Origin: Bradyrhizobium jicamae | GTDB lineage: Bacteria > Pseudomonadota > Alphaproteobacteria > Rhizobiales > Xanthobacteraceae | DNA length: 64,000 bases | Assembly (NCBI RefSeq): GCF_018130215.1 | Contig: NZ_JAFCKQ010000003.1 | Coordinates: 124,001 to 188,000 of the forward strand | Direction: 5' to 3' | The notes under the pieces: generated by a model | The model's input: the letters and a program-made list of their open reading frames with translations, nothing else | Databases searched by the model: none | Told to the model about the DNA's origin: nothing | Program-made: the position numbers and the translations under genes | In this document: positions 8,016-15,058 of the stretch, in pieces | Layout: every line of letters begins with the position of its first letter | Numbering within the stretch: position 1 is the first letter of the stretch

Positions 8016-8213
8016 AGACACGTCAAGTCCGGCAGTATGTGTTGCAGCGCCAAGGTCCGCCATTGGCCCCTTGCGACCATTTGCGCGGCACCGGAAAAAG
8101 CCTGAAGTTGAGTGGGGAGCGGAAGTCATCCGTGGGGCTCAAACCGACGCTTATGACCACAGCGGACATCGCGTCGTCGATGTGCAATATTATGTTCCCG
8201 GGGGGAAGGTCGG

Positions 8214-9185
8214 ATGGCCAGGCTGCGAACCTTGCTGTCGATTGTCGGTACGCAGGGTGCGAGGGGAATGACCATCGCGCTTTGCATCGGCGTCTTCGTT
8301 CCGGTGATTTGGCCGGGATTGGGCACGGCCCTCAGGCCGAGCCTCCCGTTGATGATAGCAATTTTCCTTGTCAATGCGTTTGCGCAGCTCGATCTAAGCT
8401 ACGCAAAGCAAAGCCTCACGCGGCCAACGAGGTTGCTGACCGCAACGGCCTGGGCGATGCTGGCTATTCCTGCCCTGTTCTGGGCGTTCCTGAACACTGT
8501 CGGCCGAGATCGATTTGATCCCGATTTTGTTTTGTCGCTGAGCTTGCAGGCTGGGGCCGCACCGATCATGGCCACCCCGGCGGTTGCTCTTGTGCTGGGC
8601 ATCGACGTGACCTTCGCGGTTCTGCTTTTGCTCGCCACGATGTCGATCCAACCATTCACTGCGCCCATTTTGGTAAGCTGGGTTGCCGGGACGACAATCC
8701 CGATTGACGGCTTTGTTCTCGGCCGCAACCTCTTCGTGATGATCGGCGGTTCGGCTCTGGTTGCGGCAGGTTTGAGGTTGTGGCTCGGTCGCGCTCGTGT
8801 CGAGGCGTATCGCAGCGAACTCGCCGGTATCAACCTTATAGCTTTTACGCTGTTTGCTCTTGCGATGTTCGATGGCGTCGTGTTGAAGCTCTTCGCGGAG
8901 CCGATCCTGCTGCTTGGTCTCTCTGCGGTCGCCTTTTTTGTCGCTCTTGGCAGTCTCTTAATCGCGATAGTCTCGCTTCGAGCCATGGGAGCCGACGAAG
9001 CCTTCGTAACGGGGTTTGCGACGGGCCATCGCAACGTTGGACTTATGGCCGCCGCCCTGTCGGGATCGTCGCTGCCAGAGCTGACGTGGCTCTACTTCGC
9101 ACTGCTCCAACTTCCGATCTATTTGACGCCTCAGATTGTCGGCGCCTTCGCGGCCGCAAGACGTTCACTTAAGGATCGTGCTTGA
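8214..9185 (+). CDS. bile acid:sodium symporter (BASS/SBF)-like membrane protein
   Basis: A 323-residue integral membrane protein with nine or ten hydrophobic segments. The pattern resembles SBF/BASS transporters: a cluster of short helices and a late GFATGHRNVGLMAAALSG segment that matches the G.RN..LA motif of the crossover region. Members import bile acids, pantoate, pyruvate or other organic anions with sodium, and the substrate here is unknown. The ATG at 8214 follows a GGGGGAAGG stretch. The remnant cyclase lies upstream and a lipocalin-like gene 37 bases downstream on the same strand; base use is less GC-rich than in the core genes around it. Confidence 0.7.
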   Translation: MARLRTLLSIVGTQGARGMTIALCIGVFVPVIWPGLGTALRPSLPLMIAIFLVNAFAQLDLSYAKQSLTRPTRLLTATAWAMLAIPALFWAFLNTVGRDRFDPDFVLSLSLQAGAAPIMATPAVALVLGIDVTFAVLLLLATMSIQPFTAPILVSWVAGTTIPIDGFVLGRNLFVMIGGSALVAAGLRLWLGRARVEAYRSELAGINLIAFTLFALAMFDGVVLKLFAEPILLLGLSAVAFFVALGSLLIAIVSLRAMGADEAFVTGFATGHRNVGLMAAALSGSSLPELTWLYFALLQLPIYLTPQIVGAFAAARRSLKDRA

Positions 9186-9222
9186 CCGGAATGCTTTTCG
9201 AGCAATGAAAGGAGGATTGCCC

Positions 9223-9687
9223 ATGGTCAATTCGGAACTCACCCCTTCGGTTAGCTATGATCCGAAAGATTTGGAAGGCACGTGGACGCTTGTTTCCGTC
9301 GTAACCGAGCGGGACGGCAAAAGATTCGACGCTTATGGCCCAAATGCAAAGGGCCATCTGGTGTTCGATTCGATCGGGCGATATTCAATCATCTTCATTT
9401 CCGGTGGCCTCCCGAAGTTTGCGTCGGGTAGCCGCTCCAGCCCGACGGCAGATGAGAGCATCGCTGTCGTTTCTGGAAGCTTCGCTCATTTCGGCACTTA
9501 CGTCGTCGACGAGGTGGACAAGAGTTTCACGTTTCAAGTCGAGCGTGCGACATTGCCCAACTGGGACGGCAAGAACACGAAACGTTCGTTCGGTATCAGG
9601 GGTGATGAGCTGCACTTCACAGACCCGCACTCGTCGGGCGGTGGGGTGGCGACAACAATCTTCGAGCGCGCAAAAAGTGCACGCTAG
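9223..9687 (+). CDS. lipocalin-like domain protein
   Basis: A 154-residue soluble protein with the layout of the lipocalin_5 family: LEGTWTLVSVVTERDG at the N-terminus, GHLVFDSIGRYSIIF, then repeated beta strands (SGSFAHFGTYVVDE, FTFQVERATLPNWDG) and a C-terminal TDPHSSGGG. No signal peptide is seen. Members are often called lipocalin-like with unknown ligand. The start at 9223 is supported by AAAGGAGGA six to eight bases upstream; an ATG at 9205 overlaps that ribosome site and is less likely. It is probably co-transcribed with the upstream transporter. Confidence 0.75.
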   Translation: MVNSELTPSVSYDPKDLEGTWTLVSVVTERDGKRFDAYGPNAKGHLVFDSIGRYSIIFISGGLPKFASGSRSSPTADESIAVVSGSFAHFGTYVVDEVDKSFTFQVERATLPNWDGKNTKRSFGIRGDELHFTDPHSSGGGVATTIFERAKSAR

Positions 9688-9818
9688 ATTTCTGATCCAG
9701 GCAACGCGAGGTCTGCTCATGGCCATCTGCGACCTCAGAAAATGTCCGCTCTTTGGTCACTGTTAGGGGTTGACCGGGCATCTTGGCGCGTCGCCGGTTG
9801 GGAACTGGCGGAAGCAGC

Positions 9819-9896
9819 ATGCGCTCGCAATCCGTCCTCGCGATAGCAGCCTTGGTCGTCTTGATCGCGCTAGGGGCACTTGTCATCTATGAGTAG
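9819..9896 (+). CDS. possible 25-residue single-helix membrane peptide
   Basis: An open frame beginning MRSQSVLAIAALVVLIALG and ending ALVIYE, that is, a short charged head and one hydrophobic helix. A GGCGGAAG stretch lies a few bases upstream. The composition is what small membrane proteins look like, but a 26-codon frame in a decayed region may be chance. No relative is recognised. Confidence 0.3.
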   Translation: MRSQSVLAIAALVVLIALGALVIYE

Positions 9897-9916
9897 GTAC
9901 CTCATTAGAATCGACT

Positions 9917-10108
9917 ATGGCCAAGCTGACTAAGTCCCTTCGCAAGCAGGCTGACGGCGCAGAGCGCGCGGCAGTCTCGGCCCGCGACCCCGATGTCGCT
10001 GATGATTTGCATGCCATGGCCCAAGCCTACCGGGCACAGGCTGACGTAATCAGATCCAAGAAAGAGAAAGGTGACAAGGACGTTTTGAAGCGGCGCTCGA
10101 AGCAGTAG
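9917..10108 (+). CDS. small hydrophilic hypothetical protein
   Basis: A 63-residue protein, rich in Lys, Arg, Asp and Ala, predicted to be almost wholly helical: MAKLTKSLRKQADGAERAA, then HAMAQAYRAQADVIRSKKE. There is no signal peptide and no motif I recognise. The ribosome site is weak. Short helical proteins of this kind are frequent in Bradyrhizobium accessory regions. It may pair with nothing around it. Confidence 0.45.
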   Translation: MAKLTKSLRKQADGAERAAVSARDPDVADDLHAMAQAYRAQADVIRSKKEKGDKDVLKRRSKQ

Positions 10109-10244
10109 GGCTCTGCCTAGTTGGCTGCCTTTTTCGCATGGTCAACTATTGGCGCGAAGCGGCTGACCCGGCATGTCCGCCAGATGTCCGCTCTTTGCGG
10201 CTGAAGCGGAAATCCCTAGGACGACACCGGACCGGCCGCCACCG

Positions 10245-10481
10245 CTAGGCCCGCCAAAACGGCTTTTCGAGTTCGTGGGCGATGTCGCTCCTGGAGACGC
10301 CGATATCGTGCAAGTCGCGTTCGGTCCAGCTTGCGAGCTCCCGGCGATAGCGAAAACGCTGCCGCCAGAGATGAAGGATCTCTACGAACGCTCGCACGCG
10401 CCGCTCTAACGTTTGGCCCGGCAACTTCTCGTGGAAACCCTTGATATCAGCGGAGATCAGGCGTGTTGAGGCAGATTTCAC
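10245..10481 (-). CDS. DUF1127 domain protein
   Basis: A 78-residue protein whose C-terminal half, WRQRFRYRRELASWTERDL then HDIGVSRSDIAHELEKPFW, is the DUF1127 (YjiS-like) motif: an Arg-rich helix, L..L....L.DIG..R.DI. Small DUF1127 proteins in alphaproteobacteria are linked to RNA binding and to phosphate or carbon regulation. The GTG start at 10481 is chosen because AAGGGAG lies about eight bases upstream. It is isolated among accessory genes. Confidence 0.8.
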   Translation of the reverse strand: MKSASTRLISADIKGFHEKLPGQTLERRVRAFVEILHLWRQRFRYRRELASWTERDLHDIGVSRSDIAHELEKPFWRA

Positions 10482-10719
10482 GGCTTTGTCTCCCTTGTAA
10501 GTTCGGGAGAACTGTATCGCTGTGCTGCTGCCAGCATACTGTCAGCAGCGATTGGCATTCTCGGGCCAGACCGAGCCCTCGGCTCCCATCGCGTCGTTTG
10601 CGCAGTGCGACATGTCCGATGTTGAGGGCGCACGGCAAGTAACCGCCGTCCTGCGCGGGCTTTTGCAGAGACGCTGAAAGCGCACCGGCTGGCGTCTGTT
10701 TCAGCGAAGGAGAACGAAT

Positions 10720-11454
10720 ATGAGCATCGCAGGGAAGGTCGTGGCGATCACAGGAGCCAGCAGCGGGATCGGTCGCGCGACCGCGCAATTGCTTGCCGAG
10801 CTTGGAGCTACGGTTGTGCTTGGCGCCAGGCGAGAGCAAGCCTTGACCGCGATCGTTGAAGGAATCGCGGCCACCGGTGGAAAAGCAACCTTTCGGGTCA
10901 CGGATGTGACGCGCCGCGCCGATCTCGAAGCGCTCGTAGCGCTGGCGATTGAACACGGAGGTAAGCTCGACGTCATTGTGAATAATGCCGGAATCGGGCC
11001 GATCTCGCGCTTCGACGCTCTCCGTGTCGAGGATTGGGACGCGATGATCGACGTCAATCTCCGCGGGACGCTGTACGGGATCGCCGCCGCGCTACCGGTG
11101 TTTCAGCGGCAGGGGTTCGGACATGTCGTCAACGTCATCTCGACAGCCGGCCTCAAACTCCTTCCGACCATGGGAGTTTACGCTGCCACCAAGAACGCCG
11201 TGCGGACCGTAAGCGAGGTCCTCCGACAGGAAGCGGGGCCGTATCTGCGCGTCACCGAGGTATCCCCAGGAATGATCGCAACCGACTTCGCGAGTTCCAT
11301 GACTGACCCCGCCGTGAGGGAAGCCATCGAAAGCCGCGCGAAGGGCATTGCAATCTCGCCGGATGCAATCGCTCGCGGCATAGCCTATGCCATCGAACAG
11401 CCGAGCGAAGTCGATGTGGGAAGCATCGTGATCAGGCCCACTGCCCAAGACTAA
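10720..11454 (+). CDS. SDR family oxidoreductase
   Basis: A 244-residue classical SDR. The cofactor loop TGASSGIG, NNAGIGP, the catalytic Ser in VISTAG, YAATK as the Tyr-Lys pair and VSPGMIATDF are all present. GARREQAL after beta-2 carries Arg residues, which favours NADP(H). It resembles clavaldehyde-dehydrogenase/YdfG-like SDRs. A strong ribosome site (AAGGAG, seven bases upstream) supports the ATG. It closes the accessory stretch; no cofactor or partner gene is adjacent, so the substrate is unknown. Confidence 0.85.
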   Translation: MSIAGKVVAITGASSGIGRATAQLLAELGATVVLGARREQALTAIVEGIAATGGKATFRVTDVTRRADLEALVALAIEHGGKLDVIVNNAGIGPISRFDALRVEDWDAMIDVNLRGTLYGIAAALPVFQRQGFGHVVNVISTAGLKLLPTMGVYAATKNAVRTVSEVLRQEAGPYLRVTEVSPGMIATDFASSMTDPAVREAIESRAKGIAISPDAIARGIAYAIEQPSEVDVGSIVIRPTAQD

Positions 11455-11503
11455 AACGCTATGAGATAAGGCTGAATCGTCATCGCGCTTTAGCTCTTCG
11501 TTT

Positions 11504-11552
11504 GAGCATGATCTTCTCGGAAAACCGCTACACACTTTTCCGGATCATGCTC
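11504..11552. repeat. dispersed rhizobial palindrome (GAGCATGATC element)
   Basis: Outer arms GAGCATGATC and GATCATGCTC enclose inner arms CGGAAAA and TTTTCCG. This pattern of a long imperfect hairpin is a well-known type of intergenic repeat in Bradyrhizobium and related genomes. It lies between the SDR and the convergent rpoH and may end transcripts from either side. Confidence 0.7.
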
Positions 11553-11690
11553 TAGCGGATCTGAGCCACTCCGGCTCCAGTGTATGGCGCCGGCACTTTC
11601 GAGGCTTGCGACCACCGGCGCGCTTGGCCATCGGAACGAGGCGGGCAGCCGGAGAGGTATCGCTGCGCTCCACCCATCCTACAGGCAAAC

Positions 11691-11713
11691 AAAAAGCCGG
11701 CGTTGCCGCCGGC
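11691..11713 (-). terminator. rho-independent terminator of rpoH
   Basis: On the minus strand GCCGGC-GGCAAC-GCCGGC is followed by TTTTTG. It lies about 30 bases past the rpoH stop codon in the correct direction. Confidence 0.85.
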
Positions 11714-11743
11714 TTTCGTATCTCTCGTCTGGTCGCCGCGCGC

Positions 11744-12640
11744 TTAGTGCGCAGCCTCCAGCGCTGCTTCCTGCCGGGCGATCGTGCCCTTGACGGCCGA
11801 CTGCACCTTTTCGAAGGCGCGAACCTCGATCTGCCGCACGCGCTCGCGCGACACGCCGAACTCGGCGGCGAGGTCTTCCAGGGTCATCGGCTCATCCGCC
11901 AGGCGCCGCGCCTCGAAGATGCGACGTTCGCGCGGGTTGAGCACGCCGATCGCGCCGTTCAGGGCCTGCCGACGGTGATCGAACTCCTCGCTCTCCGCCA
12001 TCAAGGCTTCGGCATTGGGCGAGTTGTCGACCAGCCAGTCCTGCCACTCGCCGGCTTCGCCGTCGTCGCGGATCGGGGCATTGAGCGACGCGTCACCGCC
12101 GAGGCGGCGATTCATGTCGACAACGTCCTGATCGGTCACGCCGAGGCGCTTGGCAATCAGCTTCACCTGGTCGGGGTGGAGATCACCCTCTTCCAGAGCG
12201 GAAATCTTGCTCTTCGCCTTGCGCAGGTTGAAGAACAGCTTCTTCTGGTTCGCGGTGGTGCCCATCTTCACGAGCGACCAGGAACGCAGGATGTACTCTT
12301 GTATCGACGCCTTGATCCACCACATGGCGTAAGTGGCGAGACGGAAGCCCTTCTCGGGCTCGAATCGCTTCACCGCCTGCATCAGGCCGACGTTACCCTC
12401 CGAGACGACCTCGGAGATCGGCAGACCGTAGCCGCGATAGCCCATGGCAATCTTGGCCACGAGCCTGAGGTGGCTGGTGACGAGTTTATGCGCCGCGTCG
12501 CGATCGTCATGCTCGCGCCAACGCTTGGCGAGCATGTACTCCTGCTGGGGCTCCAGCATGGGGAACTTGCGGATTTCGGCGAGGTATCGTGAAAGACCGG
12601 ATTCTCCGTTGAGAACCGGTAACGTAGCTGTACGGGCCAT
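11744..12640 (-). CDS. rpoH: RNA polymerase heat-shock sigma factor RpoH
   Basis: A 298-residue sigma-70 family protein that directs RNA polymerase to heat-shock promoters. Region 2 is seen as AHKLVTSHLRLVAKIAMGYR then GYGLPISEVVSEGNVGLMQA with RLATYAMWWIKASIQEYILR. The RpoH box QKKLFFNLR, specific to this class, follows at about 132-140. Region 4 contains LAAEFGVSRERVRQIEVRAF. The short N-terminus without region 1.1 also fits. Bradyrhizobium-type genomes usually carry several rpoH copies, and which one this is cannot be told. A near-palindrome lies upstream and a terminator downstream. Confidence 0.95.
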   Translation of the reverse strand: MARTATLPVLNGESGLSRYLAEIRKFPMLEPQQEYMLAKRWREHDDRDAAHKLVTSHLRLVAKIAMGYRGYGLPISEVVSEGNVGLMQAVKRFEPEKGFRLATYAMWWIKASIQEYILRSWSLVKMGTTANQKKLFFNLRKAKSKISALEEGDLHPDQVKLIAKRLGVTDQDVVDMNRRLGGDASLNAPIRDDGEAGEWQDWLVDNSPNAEALMAESEEFDHRRQALNGAIGVLNPRERRIFEARRLADEPMTLEDLAAEFGVSRERVRQIEVRAFEKVQSAVKGTIARQEAALEAAH

Positions 12641-12728
12641 TCGTGCGCCCTCCAGTGGTTCAGGCCCCCGATAGCGGCGGGCCCGGCAGGCGGCCGCTGG
12701 GTTAAAGCCGGCCGCGCTGCGATGTTCC

Positions 12729-12746
12729 GCGTTGGATATTCAACGC
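12729..12746. promoter_or_regulatory. near-palindrome upstream of rpoH
   Basis: GCGTTG-GATATT-CAACGC, about 90 bases before the rpoH start codon. The six-base arms match perfectly, and the centre is nearly symmetric. It may be an operator in the rpoH promoter region. It is not the CIRCE element (TTAGCACTC-N9-GAGTGCTAA). Confidence 0.35.
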
Positions 12747-12856
12747 AGGTGCAACATACACTAAACGGTCCGTGATAGGGAAGGATTGCTGACGTCACGT
12801 CCCCGTGTGCCAGATATAACCTGTTGTCATACCTTGGCTTTCCAGGAGAGGGTGCG

Positions 12857-13870
12857 TCATACCGCCGCTGCAAGTGCCCTTTGCAGGAGAAGCAAATCCT
12901 CCGGCAACGGCGCTTCCCAGTGCAAAAGTTCCCCGGTTCTGGGGTGTTCCAGAGCGAGCAGGTAGGCGTGCAGCGCCTGCCGGTCCAGCCCAGTCAACGC
13001 CGCCTGGGCCTCCGGTCCGAGATGCCCGGCCTTGGTCTTGAAGTGCGGCCCGTAGACGGCGTCCCCGAGCAGGGGATGGCCGATATGGGCGAGATGTACC
13101 CGGATCTGATGCGTCCGCCCGGTCTCGAGCTGGCAGGCCAGCAGCGAGGCGACCGGCTTGCCGTCGCGGCCGGCAAAGCTCCCTCGCACCTCGAAATGCG
13201 TGATGGCATCCCGACCGCCCTGGCGCACGGCCATCTTCTCCCGCGCGTGCGGGTGGCGGTCGATCGGGGCGTCGACGGTCCCGTGCGGTCGGTTGGGCAC
13301 GCCCCAGGCAAACGCCATGTAGCCGCGCTGCATCGGTCCGGTGCGGCCATGATCGGCGAATTGAGCGGTCAGCGACTGGTGGGCCTGGTCGTTCTTGGCG
13401 ACCACCATCAGCCCCGTGGTATCCTTGTCGAGGCGGTGCACGATGCCGGGCCGCCGCACGCCGCCGATCCCGGACAGGCTGGTCCCGCAATGGGCGATCA
13501 GCGCATTGACCAGTGTTCCCGTGGCGTGGCCCGCGGCAGGGTGCACGACCAGGCCCTTCGGCTTGTCGATGACGATGATGTCGTCGTCCTCGAATACGAT
13601 ATCGAGCGCGATGTCCTCGCCCTGAGGCTCGGCCGGGGCCGCTTCCGGCACGTCGATTATGATCGTATCGCCCTTGGCGACATGATAAGCGGGGTCGCGG
13701 ATGGCGGCGTTCTTGACGGTCACGGAACCGGCAAGGATCAGCGCCTTGAGCCGGGACCGCGACAACTCGGGGGTGTGCTGCGCGAGCACGCGGTCGAGCC
13801 GCACCGAACCCTCGTCGCCCGCGACGATGACCTCCAGCTTCCGACCGTTATTCAAAGAGACCTGTTGCAA
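12857..13870 (-). CDS. RluA/RluD family 23S rRNA pseudouridine synthase
   Basis: About 337 residues. An N-terminal S4 RNA-binding domain (RLDRVLAQHTPELSRSRLKA and a GSVTVKN turn) precedes the catalytic domain with the signature IVHRLDKDTTGLMVVAKN, where the Asp of HRLD is the nucleophile. KPKGLVVHPAAGH and TGRTHQIRVHLAHIGHPLLGD are further RluA hallmarks. Members convert uridines in 23S rRNA (RluD modifies 1911/1915/1917). The start is uncertain: TTG at 13870 is favoured by family length, and the frame stays open further, overlapping the divergent gene. The divergent starts are only 14 bases apart, so its promoter must lie inside the neighbour. Confidence 0.88.
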   Translation of the reverse strand: MQQVSLNNGRKLEVIVAGDEGSVRLDRVLAQHTPELSRSRLKALILAGSVTVKNAAIRDPAYHVAKGDTIIIDVPEAAPAEPQGEDIALDIVFEDDDIIVIDKPKGLVVHPAAGHATGTLVNALIAHCGTSLSGIGGVRRPGIVHRLDKDTTGLMVVAKNDQAHQSLTAQFADHGRTGPMQRGYMAFAWGVPNRPHGTVDAPIDRHPHAREKMAVRQGGRDAITHFEVRGSFAGRDGKPVASLLACQLETGRTHQIRVHLAHIGHPLLGDAVYGPHFKTKAGHLGPEAQAALTGLDRQALHAYLLALEHPRTGELLHWEAPLPEDLLLLQRALAAAV

Positions 13871-13884
13871 AGAAGAGCCTTGTG

Positions 13885-14220
13885 ATGACCGACACCGCCG
13901 TGACCGAACCGACCCCCGAGCAGGCCGCGCTGATTGCGCGGGTGCGACGGATGATGCTGATCGCGGGCCTGACCTCGGCACTGGCCGTAGCCGTCGTGTT
14001 GATCGCCATCGGCTACCGCCTTTATCGCAGCGAGGGAAGCCCCGTTTCCGTCTCCGAGGTCACTGCTGCGCTGCCGAAGGGCGCCCGGATCGTGTCGACC
14101 GGCGTCGCCGGCGAACGGCTGGTCGTGACGCTTGATATAGGCGGCGTGACCGAGATCCGCACATTCGATGCTAAGACCCTGAAACCTGTCGGCAAGCTGA
14201 CGTTCGTCAACGAGCCCTGA
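13885..14220 (+). CDS. conserved small membrane-anchored protein (DUF6476-like)
   Basis: A 111-residue protein. A charged N-terminus is followed by one transmembrane helix (about 25-46, MMLIAGLTSALAVAVVLIA) and then a small beta-rich domain ending GVTEIRTFDAKTLKPVGKL, probably in the periplasm. A gene like this is commonly found next to the RluA-type synthase in Rhizobiales; its function is not known. An in-frame GTG lies just before the chosen ATG at 13885, with AAGAAG about ten bases upstream. Confidence 0.65.
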   Translation: MTDTAVTEPTPEQAALIARVRRMMLIAGLTSALAVAVVLIAIGYRLYRSEGSPVSVSEVTAALPKGARIVSTGVAGERLVVTLDIGGVTEIRTFDAKTLKPVGKLTFVNEP

Positions 14221-14344
14221 TCAGGAAAATCGCGAGCGCGCAGCCGATCAACCCACGGCTGCAAAGTATAAATTTCACCTCCGTCGACGCATCGAGACCG
14301 CACGCCGCCATCTTTTCGGCCGAGTTGCACGCTCAGCTTGTGCA

Positions 14345-14992
14345 ATGTCGGATCAGAACCTCAGCGGTTCCATCGAAGAGATCGGAGCATCCGACCTTGC
14401 GGTTCCGTGTGCAGATCCGACGCGTCGCGTGCTGCTGCTGACGGCGCTGGCGGGATGCGCCTGTCTCGTCGCTGCGGAACCCGCCGCAGCCGATGACGCG
14501 CAGCCCGGAAGCAGCGAGCGGCCGCAAAAGGCGGACGTGCTGGTGCGCGCCGAAGGTGACAAAGCCGGGGAAGTCATCAAGGCGGACGATCTGACGCTCG
14601 GCGGCCCGCCGCTGCGCGCCTGGCCGAAGGATCCGAAGACATCCGTCATTCGCAACGGCTCGCGCCTGAACGAGGTCGTGCTCGTCAAGCTTGATCCCAA
14701 GGAGTTCGACGACGATACGCGCGCCCGCGCGCCCGACGGCATCGTCTGCTACTCCGTGATCTGCTCGCATGCCGGTTGTCCGATCACCGCCTGGGTGAAG
14801 GAAGAGCAGGGCGACAAGAACGTCCTCAAATGCCTCTGTCACAACTCTGAATATGATCCGCGGCAGAATGCGCAGGTCGTGTTCGGTCCAGCGCCGCGAC
14901 GTCTTGCGGCGCTGCCGCTTGATGTCGCCGACGGCGCGATATCAGTCGCCGCAGGTTTCATCGGAAAGGTGGGTGCCCAGCAGGGAGGATGA
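14345..14992 (+). CDS. Tat-exported Rieske 2Fe-2S protein
   Basis: A 215-residue electron carrier. Residues 26-50 look like a Tat signal: PTRRVLLLTALAGCACLVAA, a twin-arginine hydrophobic run. The Rieske cluster site is complete: C140-S-H142-A-G-C145 and C163-L-C165-H166, giving two Cys and two His ligands and the C145/C165 disulfide of high-potential Rieske proteins. It lies 66 bases before a PQQ alcohol dehydrogenase on the same strand, so it is probably that enzyme's electron acceptor or a link to the respiratory chain. It is not a bc1 subunit: there are no cytochrome genes next to it, and the anchor region differs. Confidence 0.82.
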   Translation: MSDQNLSGSIEEIGASDLAVPCADPTRRVLLLTALAGCACLVAAEPAAADDAQPGSSERPQKADVLVRAEGDKAGEVIKADDLTLGGPPLRAWPKDPKTSVIRNGSRLNEVVLVKLDPKEFDDDTRARAPDGIVCYSVICSHAGCPITAWVKEEQGDKNVLKCLCHNSEYDPRQNAQVVFGPAPRRLAALPLDVADGAISVAAGFIGKVGAQQGG

Positions 14993-15058
14993 GGCCGCAT
15001 CGGGATTTCTGCACGCAAACAAGACTGAAAAACAATCAGAGCAGGGAGGTAGCATCTC

